64,000 nt of DNA from Orenia metallireducens (GTDB lineage Bacteria > Bacillota > Halanaerobiia > Halobacteroidales > Halobacteroidaceae), in NCBI RefSeq assembly GCF_001693735.1, contig NZ_LWDV01000008.1:288357-352356 (forward strand), written 5' to 3'. Below, in pieces: positions 8,430 to 17,767 of the stretch. Both the position numbers and the translations under genes were made by a program. Numbering within the stretch: the stretch's first letter is position 1; every line of letters begins with the position of its first letter. The notes under the pieces were generated by a model. The model searched no databases and had not been told where the DNA came from. It saw only the letters and a program-made list of their open reading frames with translations.

Positions 8430-8837
8430 ATGAAAATATTTAACAATAAGAATTTTGTTATTTTAGAAAAGAGTTTAGATGCATTGTCTAAAAATCATGA
8501 TGCTATATCTAACAACATATCTAATGTAGATACGCCTGGGTATAAAAGGCAATATGTATCTTTTAAAAATGAATTAGCAAATTTGTTAGAGAATAGAAAT
8601 GATTTGGCTGTAACTAACGATAAACATATATCTATTAACTCTCGAAATTTAACTTCTTTTGAAGGTAAGGTTAGAACTGAAGAGAATACTTCTATTAGAA
8701 ATGATGAGAATAATGTCGATATAGATGCTGAAATGTCAATGTTAGCTAAAAACACTTTAGAATATCAAGCTCTAGTACAGAGAATATCTAGTAAGTTCAA
8801 AGGTTTACAAACGGTTATACGACAAGGAGGTAGATAG
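8430..8837 (+). CDS. flgB: Flagellar proximal rod protein FlgB
   Basis: Rod subunit at the base of the flagellar axis. The 135-aa protein has the rod/hook N-terminal signature around SNNISNVDTPGYKR and a C-terminal coiled-coil segment ending FKGLQTVIR, both of which form the D0 helices. ATG 8430 is nine bases from AAGGAGG; a TTG at 8427 is in frame but less well spaced, and ATG 8423 is out of frame. It is the first gene of the 30-kb flagellar operon and flgC follows after two bases. Confidence 0.95.
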   Translation: MKIFNNKNFVILEKSLDALSKNHDAISNNISNVDTPGYKRQYVSFKNELANLLENRNDLAVTNDKHISINSRNLTSFEGKVRTEENTSIRNDENNVDIDAEMSMLAKNTLEYQALVQRISSKFKGLQTVIRQGGR

Positions 8838-8839
8838 AA

Positions 8840-9271
8840 TTGGGGCTGTTTAATGGGATAAATATAAGTGCTTCAGGTCTAACAGCACAGAGGTTAAGAA
8901 TGGATCTTATTTCTAGTAATATTGCTAATATTAATACTACTAAATCTGAAGATGGAGAACCATACCGTCGTAAAATGCCTGTGTTTGCTGCTAAATTACA
9001 AGAAGAGATAAGTAAGCTAAATAAAAATAATAACAGTGTTGGAAGTGGTGTCCAGGTTGTTGCTATTGAAGATAGTAAAGAACCATTTAAGCTAATGTAT
9101 AATCCTAATCATCCAGAGGCTGATCAAAATGGATATGTAAAGATGCCAAATATCAATATTGTTTCTGAAATGACCGATATGATTTCAGCTACTAGAGCAT
9201 ATGAGGCCAATGTTACTGCGATGAATTCAGCTAAGGCAATGGCGCAGAGTGCTTTAAAGATTGGTAGCTAA
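8840..9271 (+). CDS. flgC: Flagellar proximal rod protein FlgC
   Basis: Rod subunit that assembles with FlgB, FlgF and FlgG. The 143-aa protein has the N-terminal motif SASGLTAQRLRMDLISSNIANINTT (split by positions 10-34), a central YNPNHPEADQNGYVKMPN block and the C-terminal MISATRAYEANVTAMNSAK helix that are diagnostic. The start is a TTG at 8840, nine bases after AGGAGG (8825-8830); no ATG lies nearby in frame. Confidence 0.95.
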   Translation: MGLFNGINISASGLTAQRLRMDLISSNIANINTTKSEDGEPYRRKMPVFAAKLQEEISKLNKNNNSVGSGVQVVAIEDSKEPFKLMYNPNHPEADQNGYVKMPNINIVSEMTDMISATRAYEANVTAMNSAKAMAQSALKIGS

Positions 9272-9292
9272 ATTTATGGGGAGGTATAACTG

Positions 9293-9589
9293 ATGAAAGT
9301 TGACAATATAACTAATCAAAGTCTTTTAAAACTAGATACATTTGATAAGAATAATAAAGATGATAAAAGAACATCTTTTGCTGAAATGTTAAAAAATTCC
9401 TTAAGAGATGTAAATAAATTACAAGAAGCTTCCAACAAAGCTAATGAAGATTTAGTCTTAGGTCGAGTTGATAGTATTCATGAGGTTATGATAGCTGGTC
9501 AAAAAGCAAAAACTTCATTAGAACTAACGACTGCTATAACAAGGAAGGCGATAGATGCATATAAAGAAGTTATGAGGATACAGGTTTAA
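9293..9589 (+). CDS. fliE: Flagellar hook-basal body protein FliE
   Basis: Adaptor between the MS ring and the rod. The 98-aa protein has the usual size, a disordered basic N-terminus, and the conserved C-terminal stretch with VDSIHEVMIAGQKAKTSLEL and IDAYKEVMRIQV. GGGAGG precedes the ATG. The gene order flgB-flgC-fliE-fliF is the standard one. Confidence 0.94.
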   Translation: MKVDNITNQSLLKLDTFDKNNKDDKRTSFAEMLKNSLRDVNKLQEASNKANEDLVLGRVDSIHEVMIAGQKAKTSLELTTAITRKAIDAYKEVMRIQV

Positions 9590-9620
9590 TGTATTTGTTC
9601 AGTGAGATTGGGGTGTAAAT

Positions 9621-11177
9621 ATGGTTAAAAATTTATCGCAAATAAGGGAGCAGATGCAAAATTTATGGAATAATTTTGACAAAAAGGCTAAAATAGTAAT
9701 CATTGTGTCTGTTTTATTTACATTTGTTGGAATGTTATTATTAGCAAATTGGGCTAGTAAACCAGAATATACAGTTTTATTCAATAATTTAACTGTAAAA
9801 GACGCTGGTGGTATTGTAGCTAAATTAAAAGAAAATCAGGTTTCTTATAAACTTGAAGGCAATGGTACCACAATCTTAGTTCCTAAGAAACAGGTTCATA
9901 ATTTGCGATTGGATTTAGCTAGCCAAGGGTTACCAACTGGTGGTAGTGTGGGCTTTGAATTGTTTGATCGTAATCAACTAGGGACTACTGATTATGAAAT
10001 GAAGATTAATCATATACGTGCTTTGTCTGGTGAGTTAACAAGAACTATTCAACAGTTAGATAAAGTTATTTATGCTAAAGTACAGATTACTCCAAGTAAA
10101 ACTAGCCTTTATACTGATAATGAAGAACCAGCGAAGGCATCTATAGTGTTAAGATTAAAAGAATATAGTAAGTTGACAACTAAAGAGATTAGAGCTATAG
10201 CCAATTTAGTTGCTAGTGGGGTGGAAGGTTTGACCCCTGATAAGGTAACGATTGTGGATACAGCAGGAAACTTGTTATCAGCTATGTTAGAGAATAATGA
10301 AGAAAAGTCTGATGTTAGTGATAAGTTAGACTTAAAGAAGAAGCTTGAAGATGATATCGAGAGAGATTTAAATGTAATGTTAACTAAGGTATTAGGAGTG
10401 GACAAGTTCTCTCTTACAGTTAATGCAACTTTGAATTTTGATAAAAGAAATATAGAGAGTAAAAGATATCAGCCAGTTGTAGGTGATGAGGGAATTATAC
10501 GTAGTGAGCAGACCAAAGAAGAGAGTAGTGTAGGTACTACTATCAGCCCAGAAGGTGTGCCAGGAACTACATCTAACCTACCTCAATATAAGATAAATAA
10601 TCAACAACAGAATCAGCATAACAAAGAAGAGCGGATAGTAAATTATGAAATTAATGAAGAGGTGGAGAGGTATGTTCAATCTCCAGGAACTATTGAAAGA
10701 TTATCTGTAGCAGTAAGTGTTGATACTGCTCAAAAAGAGCTAAGTGCAGAGAAGAAAGATGCAATTACACAATTGATTTCTACTGCTGTTGGTTATGATT
10801 CTAGTAGAGGAGATCAAATTACTGTTATTGGTTATGACTTTAATAATGATTTAGATATTATGACTCAACAAGAGATGGAAGCAGCAGAAGCAAGAAAGAG
10901 AGTATTCTTGTTCTCTCTATTAGGTATTGTAGGAGTTTTAATTATTCTATTAGTAATTATAATGGCTAGAAAGAAAAATTCTCAAGATGATAACAGTCAA
11001 GTAGGGGAAAATATCAATTACTTAATTGATGAAGCAGAAGAAGAATTTGCTGTGGCTGGTAGCTTAACACCAGAAGAGAGAGAAAGACAGAAATTACAAA
11101 ATCAATTACGCAATATAATCAGTGAACAGCCAGAAGAGATTGCTGGACTAATTAAAAGTTGGTTATCTGATGATTGA
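9621..11177 (+). CDS. fliF: Flagellar MS-ring protein FliF
   Basis: Forms the membrane-embedded MS ring that houses the export gate and binds FliG. The 518-aa protein has a first membrane helix at about residues 27-46, periplasmic ring-building motifs (LRLDLASQGLPTGGSVGFE region, then YAKVQITPSKTSLYTDNEEPAKASIVL), an asparagine/glutamine-rich loop near 310-335, and a second membrane helix at about 426-448. The C-terminal tail (RNIISEQPEEIAGLIKSWLSDD) is the FliG-binding peptide. GGGGTG precedes the ATG. Confidence 0.96.
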   Translation: MVKNLSQIREQMQNLWNNFDKKAKIVIIVSVLFTFVGMLLLANWASKPEYTVLFNNLTVKDAGGIVAKLKENQVSYKLEGNGTTILVPKKQVHNLRLDLASQGLPTGGSVGFELFDRNQLGTTDYEMKINHIRALSGELTRTIQQLDKVIYAKVQITPSKTSLYTDNEEPAKASIVLRLKEYSKLTTKEIRAIANLVASGVEGLTPDKVTIVDTAGNLLSAMLENNEEKSDVSDKLDLKKKLEDDIERDLNVMLTKVLGVDKFSLTVNATLNFDKRNIESKRYQPVVGDEGIIRSEQTKEESSVGTTISPEGVPGTTSNLPQYKINNQQQNQHNKEERIVNYEINEEVERYVQSPGTIERLSVAVSVDTAQKELSAEKKDAITQLISTAVGYDSSRGDQITVIGYDFNNDLDIMTQQEMEAAEARKRVFLFSLLGIVGVLIILLVIIMARKKNSQDDNSQVGENINYLIDEAEEEFAVAGSLTPEERERQKLQNQLRNIISEQPEEIAGLIKSWLSDD

Positions 11178-11192
11178 TAGGAGGGGAGAGAG

Positions 11193-12194
11193 ATGGCGAA
11201 TTTAACTGGTAAAGAGAAAGCAGCTATTTTATTAGTTTCTTTAGGACCTGATGCATCAGCAGAGGTATTTAAGCATTTAAATGATGATGAGATTGAGGAT
11301 CTTACCCTAGAGATAGCTAACTTAGATAAAGTACCAGCAGATGTTAAAGATGGGGTTTTAGATGAATTTCATCAGATGTGTGTTGCCTACGATTATATAA
11401 GTCATGGTGGTATGGATTATGCTAGAGAGGTATTAGAGAAGGCTTTAGGGCAGAATAAAGCTAATGATATTATAGATCGTTTAACTGCGTCTTTACAGGT
11501 AAGACCCTTTGATCAATTAAGGAAGACTGACCCTAGTCAGATTTTAAACTTTATTCAAAATGAGCATCCCCAGACTATTGCTTTAGTTTTAGCTTATTTA
11601 GCTCCTCAACAAGCTGCAATTATTATGTCTTCCTTACCTTATGAGAAGCAGACAGAGGTAGCTAAGAGGATTGCTATCATGGAAAGAACTAGCCCTGATG
11701 TTATTAAAGAGGTTGAAAGAGTATTAGAACAGAAGTTATCATCTCTAATGACTAATGAATATACAGTTGCTGGTGGAATTGATACAATTGTAGATATTTT
11801 AAACCTTGCTGACCGGGCTACAGAGAAGAAGATACTAGAAGACTTAGATGAACAGAATCCAGAATTGGCTGAAGATATTAGACAGAAGATGTTCGTCTTT
11901 GAAGATATTATATTGTTAACTGATAGAGACATACAGATTTTATTGAGACAAATTGATACCGATGATTTGGCATTAGCTCTTAAAACAGTAAGTGATGAGG
12001 TTGCTGAAAAGATATTCAACAACCAATCTAAGAGAGCTGCTGAAATGTTAAAAGAGGACATTGAATATCTAGGACCTGTAAGAATAAGTGATGTAGAAGA
12101 GGCCCAACAGAAGATTGTAGGTCAGATTAGAAAACTAGAAGAGGCTGGCGAAATCATCATTAATCGTGGTGGAGAGGATGAGGTCGTTGTCTAA
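11193..12194 (+). CDS. fliG: Flagellar motor switch protein FliG
   Basis: C-ring protein that touches the stator and transmits torque. The 333-aa protein has the family armadillo-like layout: N-terminal LTGKEKAAILLVSLGPD, the middle domain with EHPQTIALVLAYL (the EHPQ motif at about residues 124-127), and the C-terminal charged torque helix around LTDRDIQILLRQIDTDDLALALK. GGAGGGGAG precedes the ATG. fliH overlaps the 3' end. Confidence 0.97.
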   Translation: MANLTGKEKAAILLVSLGPDASAEVFKHLNDDEIEDLTLEIANLDKVPADVKDGVLDEFHQMCVAYDYISHGGMDYAREVLEKALGQNKANDIIDRLTASLQVRPFDQLRKTDPSQILNFIQNEHPQTIALVLAYLAPQQAAIIMSSLPYEKQTEVAKRIAIMERTSPDVIKEVERVLEQKLSSLMTNEYTVAGGIDTIVDILNLADRATEKKILEDLDEQNPELAEDIRQKMFVFEDIILLTDRDIQILLRQIDTDDLALALKTVSDEVAEKIFNNQSKRAAEMLKEDIEYLGPVRISDVEEAQQKIVGQIRKLEEAGEIIINRGGEDEVVV

Positions 12195-12966
12195 TATCAT
12201 CAAATCACCTCTAGTTAAGTCAGGTGAAAAAGTAACTATTAATAATAGTAGGATACAGCGAGTTATAGATAATAAGAAGGATAATGATGATAATCAGCCT
12301 ATGATAGATAGAGATAAGTTATTAAAAGAGGCTAAAGAAGAGGCTGAAAGTATTGTGAGTCAAGCTCAAGCAAAGGCTAGGGATATACTAACAAATGCAG
12401 AGAAAGAGGTTGCTAATTTAAACTCTCAGACTCAACAGAAGATACAAGAAGTTATTGAACAAGGTAAAGCTGAAGGTTATCAGCAAGGTCTACAATTAGG
12501 AAGAGAAGAAGGCTTAAATAAAGGGGTTACTCAACTACAGAACCTGATAATTAATCTTGATCAGAAAGTAGTTGAATTTAACCAAAGTTTAGAAGAGAGA
12601 GAATCAGAATTTAAAGAGGATTTAATAAGATTAGCTATTGCAATTAGTAAGAAGATAATCGGTAGAGAGTTAAAGATTGATGCTGAATTACTTAAAGGGA
12701 TAATACAAAAAACCATTAGTTTATTAGATGGAGAGGAAGAGATTGTGATTAGAGTTGCTCCTAGTGATATAGAAATCTTAGCTACTTATAAAGAAGAATT
12801 GATATCCTCAAACAATGGTCTAGAGAGGGTTAAAATAGTCAGTGACGAAAATATTCAAAGCAGTGGTTGTATTATAGAGACTGATTTTGGTGGCTTTGAT
12901 GCTACTATAGATTCTCAATTAGCAGAGATTGAGGCTAGATTATTGGAAGTGGATAATGATGAGTAA
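12178..12966 (+). CDS. fliH: Flagellar export stator protein FliH
   Basis: Holds the FliI ATPase at the export gate. The protein (about 262 aa) is long-helical: a coiled-coil region with [19 protein letters not shown] (GxxxG-like repeats, about residues 95-115) and the V/A-type-ATPase stator-like C-terminal domain with [16 protein letters not shown] and a V..D..I..GGCIIE-like end ([18 protein letters not shown]). ATG 12178, overlapping fliG by 17 bases, is chosen because it follows GGAG; GTG 12166 and TTG 12187 are alternatives. It overlaps fliI at the 3' end. Confidence 0.9.
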   Translation: MRSLSNIIKSPLVKSGEKVTINNSRIQRVIDNKKDNDDNQPMIDRDKLLKEAKEEAESIVSQAQAKARDILTNAEKEVANLNSQTQQKIQEVIEQGKAEGYQQGLQLGREEGLNKGVTQLQNLIINLDQKVVEFNQSLEERESEFKEDLIRLAIAISKKIIGRELKIDAELLKGIIQKTISLLDGEEEIVIRVAPSDIEILATYKEELISSNNGLERVKIVSDENIQSSGCIIETDFGGFDATIDSQLAEIEARLLEVDNDE

Positions 12967-14284
12967 TTCACTGTTAGGTCTAGATAATTTAATTGAGCGA
13001 TTAGAAGAGGTTAGTACAATCAAGACCTTTGGTAAGGTTAAAAGGGTAGCAGGTCTGATCATCGAATCTGAAGGTCCTAATGTACATTTAGATGAGAAGT
13101 GTTTGATTCAACCAAAATTTAGTCAAGAACTTATTCAAGCGGAGGTTGTGGGATTTAAGGATAACACTGTCTTATTAATGCCTTTGGGTGAAATGAATGG
13201 AATTGGTCCAGGCTGTAAAGTTTTTGCTACTGGTCATCCCCTGATGGTGAAGGTTGGAAATCAATTATTGGGTCAAGTATTAGATGGGCTGGGTAATCCT
13301 ATATCTGATTTTGCATCTGATGTGAAACTAGATGAATATCCTGTATATAATACTCCTCCAAATCCCCTTACTAGAAAGAGAATTACAGAACCTTTATCAT
13401 TAGGAATTAGAAGCCTAGATGGTCTGTTGACTTGTGGTAAAGGTCAAAGGCTTGGTATCTTTGCTGGTAGTGGAGTAGGAAAGAGTACAACCTTAGGAAT
13501 GATTGCCCGAAATACTAGTGCAGATATAAATGTAATTGCCTTAATTGGTGAGCGGGGAAGGGAACTTAGAGATTTTATTGAGCGTGATTTGGGATCTGAG
13601 GGTTTAAAGAAGTCTGTGGTAGTTGTGGCTACTTCAGATCAGCCTGCCTTAGTAAGATTAAAGGGGGCACTGGTTGCTACTACTATTGCCGAATATTTTA
13701 GAGATCAAGGAAAAGATGTAATGTTAATGATGGACTCTGTGACTAGATTTGCTATGGCCCAACGTGAGGTAGGTTTGGCTGTAGGTGAGCCTCCTGCTAC
13801 TAGAGGATATACTCCATCGGTATTTGCAATATTGCCTAAATTGATGGAGAGAGCAGGGACAAATGACAAAGGTACAATTACAGGGCTGTATACGGTATTG
13901 GTAGAAGGTGATGATATGAATGAACCTATTGCAGATGCTGTTAGAGGTATTTTGGATGGACATGTTATCTTATCTAGAAGTTTGGCAGCCAAGAATCATT
14001 ATCCTGCTGTAGATATCTTACAGAGTGCCAGTCGTGTTATGGGGGAAATTATTAGTGATGAACATAAGAAGGCTGCTAGCAAATTACGAAGTGTTTTAGC
14101 AACTTATGAAGAAGCAAAAGATTTAGTTACTATAGGTGCCTATGAAGCTGGTAATGATTCTAAATTAGATTATGCTCTTGATAAATTAGATGAGGTTAAT
14201 AGGTTTTTAAGACAAGGAGTTAATGAAACTAGTAGTTATAAAGATACAATTAGTTGGTTGACAAGTATCTTTGTTGGAGAGTGA
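12956..14284 (+). CDS. fliI: Flagellum-specific ATP synthase FliI
   Basis: Hexameric ATPase of the flagellar type III export apparatus. Clear F1-beta-like core: Walker [10 protein letters not shown] (about residues 166-174), the GERGRE segment, Walker [13 protein letters not shown] (about 253-264), and [14 protein letters not shown]. The start is ATG 12956 or the adjoining ATG 12959, overlapping the end of fliH and following GGAAG; the frame remains open upstream to 12929 but that part reads inside fliH and has no ribosome site. Length about 442 aa is normal. Confidence 0.97.
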   Translation: MMSNSLLGLDNLIERLEEVSTIKTFGKVKRVAGLIIESEGPNVHLDEKCLIQPKFSQELIQAEVVGFKDNTVLLMPLGEMNGIGPGCKVFATGHPLMVKVGNQLLGQVLDGLGNPISDFASDVKLDEYPVYNTPPNPLTRKRITEPLSLGIRSLDGLLTCGKGQRLGIFAGSGVGKSTTLGMIARNTSADINVIALIGERGRELRDFIERDLGSEGLKKSVVVVATSDQPALVRLKGALVATTIAEYFRDQGKDVMLMMDSVTRFAMAQREVGLAVGEPPATRGYTPSVFAILPKLMERAGTNDKGTITGLYTVLVEGDDMNEPIADAVRGILDGHVILSRSLAAKNHYPAVDILQSASRVMGEIISDEHKKAASKLRSVLATYEEAKDLVTIGAYEAGNDSKLDYALDKLDEVNRFLRQGVNETSSYKDTISWLTSIFVGE

Positions 14285-14289
14285 TGTAA

Positions 14290-14754
14290 TTGAAGAAGTT
14301 CAGTTTTAGGCTGCAATCTATCTTAGATTTAAAAGAGCAAGAGGAGGAATCTATTAAAAAAGAGTTAGCTGAGTTAATGCAACAACGCCAAAGGGTAGAA
14401 GATAAGATTAACTCTTTTAAGCATGATAAAAGTCAGATACAGAGAAATTTAGAGGAATCTGAGGAAGAATCTGTCAATTTGATTAATGCTTTAAGATCTC
14501 GTGAATATATTAAATATTTACAAGGTATGATAGAAGATTTAAAGCTGAAATTGGAACATTGGGATGAAGAGATAAGTAAATGTCGTAAAAAATTACTTGC
14601 TAAGACCAAAGAGAAGAAGGTTTTAGCTAAGTTAAAAGAGAGAAAGCATGAAGAATATTGGAAGAATTTTTTAGCAGAAGAACAGAAATTAAATGATGAG
14701 CTTGCTACAAATAAATTTAATCGTAAAGAGAAGAGTTTAGATGGACTTATTTAA
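14290..14754 (+). CDS. fliJ: Flagellar export chaperone FliJ
   Basis: Central stalk-like protein of the export ATPase. The 154-aa protein is an almost continuous charged coiled coil beginning KKFSFRLQSILDLKEQEE, the usual FliJ opening. It starts with TTG at 14290, ten or so bases after GGAGAG, six bases behind fliI. Sequence conservation in the family is low, so the call rests on the start motif, size, coiled coil and position. Confidence 0.88.
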   Translation: MKKFSFRLQSILDLKEQEEESIKKELAELMQQRQRVEDKINSFKHDKSQIQRNLEESEEESVNLINALRSREYIKYLQGMIEDLKLKLEHWDEEISKCRKKLLAKTKEKKVLAKLKERKHEEYWKNFLAEEQKLNDELATNKFNRKEKSLDGLI

Positions 14755-14872
14755 TTTTTTATATAATTTTGTGAAGTGTATTTAGGCTAGATTTTATAAT
14801 CATTACTTTATAGATTTTATTTTGAATTTGGATGCCTATATAGATAAATATAAATTTAGGAGGAAGTAATCG

Positions 14873-15415
14873 ATGAAGAAGGTACTCCTAGGAATATTAA
14901 TATTACTGATTTTAGCTGGAGCAACACTATTTTTGTTAGATTACTTTAAAGTCTTTACATTTGAAGACATTAAAGAGAAAGTATTGGCAGAGGCGAAGAG
15001 TATTCCTGTAATTGCTGATTATATGGTAACTAAGGATCAAAATAAAGAGTTAGAAGGTAAACTAAAGGAACTACAAGATGAGTTATTTAAGGTAGAAGAA
15101 CAGAATCAAAGTTTATTAGAAGAGCTAAAGGCTCGTGACAATAAAGTGCTAGAACAAGAAGATACTATTATTAATTTACAGGCAGATATTAAAAAAGTTA
15201 CTGAAGATACAAGAGATTATAAAGCAAAAGTCAAACGTCTAGCAGATGTATATGCTGAAATGGAAGCAGTGAAGTCTGCTGATATATTACCTAAATTGGA
15301 TACGAAATTGGTAATCGATATATTAAATAAGATGGATGAAGAGATAGTAGCAGAGATACTATCTGAAATGGATACAGCTATAGCTGTTGAGATATCTAAT
15401 CAATTATCTTATTGA
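14873..15415 (+). CDS. MotE/YlxF-like membrane-anchored coiled-coil protein
   Basis: The 180-aa protein has one N-terminal membrane helix (about residues 5-25), a long coiled coil (about 50-125) and a C-terminal MgtE-N-like helical repeat (ILPKLDTKLVIDILNKMDEE..AEILSEMD). B. subtilis ylxF occupies the same place between fliJ and fliK, and related MotE proteins act as chaperones of stator or motor parts. AGGAGG precedes the ATG. A 118-base spacer separates it from fliJ, and it overlaps no other gene after start correction of fliK. The precise function is inferred from family and place. Confidence 0.78.
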   Translation: MKKVLLGILILLILAGATLFLLDYFKVFTFEDIKEKVLAEAKSIPVIADYMVTKDQNKELEGKLKELQDELFKVEEQNQSLLEELKARDNKVLEQEDTIINLQADIKKVTEDTRDYKAKVKRLADVYAEMEAVKSADILPKLDTKLVIDILNKMDEEIVAEILSEMDTAIAVEISNQLSY

Positions 15416-15429
15416 AAGGAGGTGAGAAG

Positions 15430-16758
15430 ATGACTGAGATGGTTTCGATGATGAACTTGATGAATACTAAGCCTGCTTCTGCACCAAAGAATAATAGTGT
15501 AGAGAAGAATGATAAAAATGATGATTTTGTATCCTCATTAGAAAAAAAGATTAAAAAAGCTTCTAATAAAGCTTCTGACAAATCTACAGAAGATAAGGTT
15601 ACATTAAATGAGAAAGATATTAAAAAATTAGAGGAAATTATTGAAAAAAATCCTGAAGACCTTAGTCAAGAGGATATAGCAGGGGTAATTACTGCTTTAA
15701 CTAATATTATCAATCAGCTTAGTGAACTTAAGTTATCAACAGATGGTACTAAAGGTGAGAAACTAGCATTAAATCAATCACTTAAAGGAATAATTAAAGG
15801 GCTTGAAACTGTTAAGTCTAAATTCATAAAAATTGATCTAAAAGAATTTAATTTAAAAAATTTGGATTTAAAGAGATCTGATTTAAAGAATTTGGATTTA
15901 AAAGAAGGCTCTGAATTGTTCCCTAAAAAAGAGATAAAAGAACTATTGGCTAATCTAAAAGGGAAATTTATTAATAGTGGAGATGGTGAAAAAGAACGAA
16001 TGATACACCATAGGGCAATCAATCAAAGTAATATAGCTAGGTTAAGTAGAGATAATCAGAATAAAGTAGAACGTAATATAGATATAAAAGGAAAAGATAT
16101 AGTAGTAGAAGAAAATAAGGTAGTCACTAAAAGTGAACAAATCTTTACTGAAAAGTCTAAAGATATTATCGTTAGTTCTGAACAACAGGGAAGTAAAGAG
16201 GTTGACTTTAGCTCTACTAAAAACTTTGTTGTTAACAATTCTCAAACTTTAGATAATACTAGCCCTAATAAAATAATTGTGAGTAATAAAGAGGTCACAT
16301 TTAAGAATATAGCTGATCAAATTACTAAGCAAGTTGATTTGGTCTCTAACAATAAAGGTAAAGATATTACTATTGAATTAAGACCAGAAGCCCTAGGTAG
16401 ATTGCATCTAAAGGTTACTGTCAAGGATGGTATAGTGTCAGCTAAAATCTTAGCTGAAAATGGCCAGATAAAGGAGTTATTAGAAGGTAACTTAGGTAAG
16501 TTGAGGAATAATTTAGGTCAAAAGAACTTACAAATAGAGAACTTTGATGTCTCTACTGGGCATAATGGTGAAGAGTTAGCCCAAAGTTTTAATGAGAATA
16601 GACAGTTTGAGTTCTCTCAAAATCAGGGCAAAGGTGATAGTAAGAAGGTTACTTTGGATGATACAGAAGAATTTGCTTTAATAGAAGAAGACCTTACTAC
16701 TGAAGAGACTCAAGAAGAGAAGGAATATCCAATGGATAATTTAGATTATATTGCTTAA
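15430..16758 (+). CDS. fliK: Flagellar hook-length control protein FliK
   Basis: Secreted molecular ruler that switches export from hook to filament subunits. ATG 15430 is chosen since GGAGGTGAG sits just before it; the frame is open from TTG 15412. The 442-aa protein has a disordered lysine/aspartate-rich ruler part and the conserved C-terminal substrate-switch domain with ITIELRPEALGRLHLKVTV and LRNNLGQKNLQIENFDVS (about residues 315-380). Residues 135-159 form five tandem pentapeptides of the type xDLKx (see findings), an unusual element for FliK. Confidence 0.92.
   Translation: MTEMVSMMNLMNTKPASAPKNNSVEKNDKNDDFVSSLEKKIKKASNKASDKSTEDKVTLNEKDIKKLEEIIEKNPEDLSQEDIAGVITALTNIINQLSELKLSTDGTKGEKLALNQSLKGIIKGLETVKSKFIKIDLKEFNLKNLDLKRSDLKNLDLKEGSELFPKKEIKELLANLKGKFINSGDGEKERMIHHRAINQSNIARLSRDNQNKVERNIDIKGKDIVVEENKVVTKSEQIFTEKSKDIIVSSEQQGSKEVDFSSTKNFVVNNSQTLDNTSPNKIIVSNKEVTFKNIADQITKQVDLVSNNKGKDITIELRPEALGRLHLKVTVKDGIVSAKILAENGQIKELLEGNLGKLRNNLGQKNLQIENFDVSTGHNGEELAQSFNENRQFEFSQNQGKGDSKKVTLDDTEEFALIEEDLTTEETQEEKEYPMDNLDYIA
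15832..15906 (+). repeat. Five tandem pentapeptide units inside fliK
   Basis: Codons 135-159 read IDLKE, FNLKN, LDLKR, SDLKN, LDLKE. Each unit has the pentapeptide-repeat pattern with central leucine and D/N before it. At the DNA level the units share GATTTAAA-like 15-base repeats. Confidence 0.75.
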
Positions 16759-16770
16759 AGGGGGAAGACG

Positions 16771-17226
16771 ATGAGTACAGTACAAAATACCTCATATACA
16801 AATGTTGAAGATATCAAAACTTATTCAAAGACTACTAAAGAAGCCAATAATAGCTTAACTACAGATGATTTTTTAAATTTGTTAGTTACTGAGTTACAAT
16901 ATCAAGATCCAACTGAACCAATGAATAATAGTGAAATGATGTCACAAATGACTGAGTATACTTCTTTACAGCAATCTGACAAATTAACTACAACAATAGA
17001 AAGTTTAAATGCAAGTATATCTAGTCTTATAAATTATCAACAATTTTCGCAAGCTGGTCAATTGATAGGTAAAGAAGTGACCGTAGAAAAGATAGATTCA
17101 GAGAGTGAGGAGACTACAACTATAACAGGAGAAATTGAAAGAGTGGATCTATCAGGAGGAAGTATCAGTGTGATTGTTGGAGGAGAATCATACTCAATAG
17201 ATAACATAACACAGATTTTATCCTAG
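16771..17226 (+). CDS. flgD: Hook assembly scaffold FlgD
   Basis: Hook-cap protein needed for hook polymerisation. The 151-aa protein has the diagnostic N-terminal block DDFLNLLVTELQYQDPTEPMNNSEMMSQMTEYTSLQQ (residues 31-67 region) and the short C-terminal part with LIGKEVTVEK..; it lacks the longer FlgD Ig/tudor region found in Proteobacteria, as is usual in Firmicutes. GGGGG precedes the ATG. It is 12 bases after fliK. Confidence 0.95.
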   Translation: MSTVQNTSYTNVEDIKTYSKTTKEANNSLTTDDFLNLLVTELQYQDPTEPMNNSEMMSQMTEYTSLQQSDKLTTTIESLNASISSLINYQQFSQAGQLIGKEVTVEKIDSESEETTTITGEIERVDLSGGSISVIVGGESYSIDNITQILS

Positions 17227-17238
17227 AAAGGAGTTGCT

Positions 17239-17625
17239 ATGAATAGAATTTATTCTGATCGCTCTTTACACTTATCTCAGAGTTCTAAGCTAAAATCTAA
17301 TAATATTACCCAAGAAAAAGCTGCTAATAACTTTAAAGAATTATTAAAGAAAGAATTGGCAGATGGTGGTAGTTTGAAATTATCAAAACATGCTGCAAAG
17401 AGGTTGCAATCACGAAATATAGGTTTTACAAATCAAGATATTAATAAATTAGAAACTGCAATCGATAAGGCAAAGAGCAAAGGTGCTAAAGAATCATTGA
17501 TTTTAATTGATGATAATGCTTTTATTGTTAGTATAAAGAATAATACGGTAATAACAGCAATGGATAAGGATAGTATGGAGGATAACTTATTTACTAATAT
17601 AGATAGTGCTATTATAATGAAATAA
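17239..17625 (+). CDS. TIGR02530-type flagellar operon protein
   Basis: The 128-aa protein contains the family segment LKLSKHAAKRLQSRNIGFTN..I.KLE.AIDKAKSKGAKESLILIDD.AFIVSIKNNTVITAMD, which I recognise as the flagellar-operon protein found next to flgD and flgE in clostridia. Its function is not established; the place suggests a role in hook assembly. AAAGGAG precedes the ATG. After it comes a 142-base spacer. Confidence 0.8.
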   Translation: MNRIYSDRSLHLSQSSKLKSNNITQEKAANNFKELLKKELADGGSLKLSKHAAKRLQSRNIGFTNQDINKLETAIDKAKSKGAKESLILIDDNAFIVSIKNNTVITAMDKDSMEDNLFTNIDSAIIMK

Positions 17626-17647
17626 CTGGACCCTAAAGGGAAGTTAT

Positions 17648-17673
17648 AAATCACTGATTGATAGAGGTGATTT
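17648..17673 (+). repeat. Short inverted repeat ahead of flgE
   Basis: AAATCAC (17648-17654) and GTGATTT (17667-17673) form a 7-bp stem with a 12-base loop in the spacer before flgE. There is no T-tract, so it is not a terminator; role unknown. Confidence 0.4.
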
Positions 17674-17767
17674 GCTTTAGCTAATAGCCGTAATTAGTAA
17701 GATGAATCCTTGTTGATATTAATCTTAAATATTACTTTTGACTGAAAAAATAAGGAGGTTTTTATAG

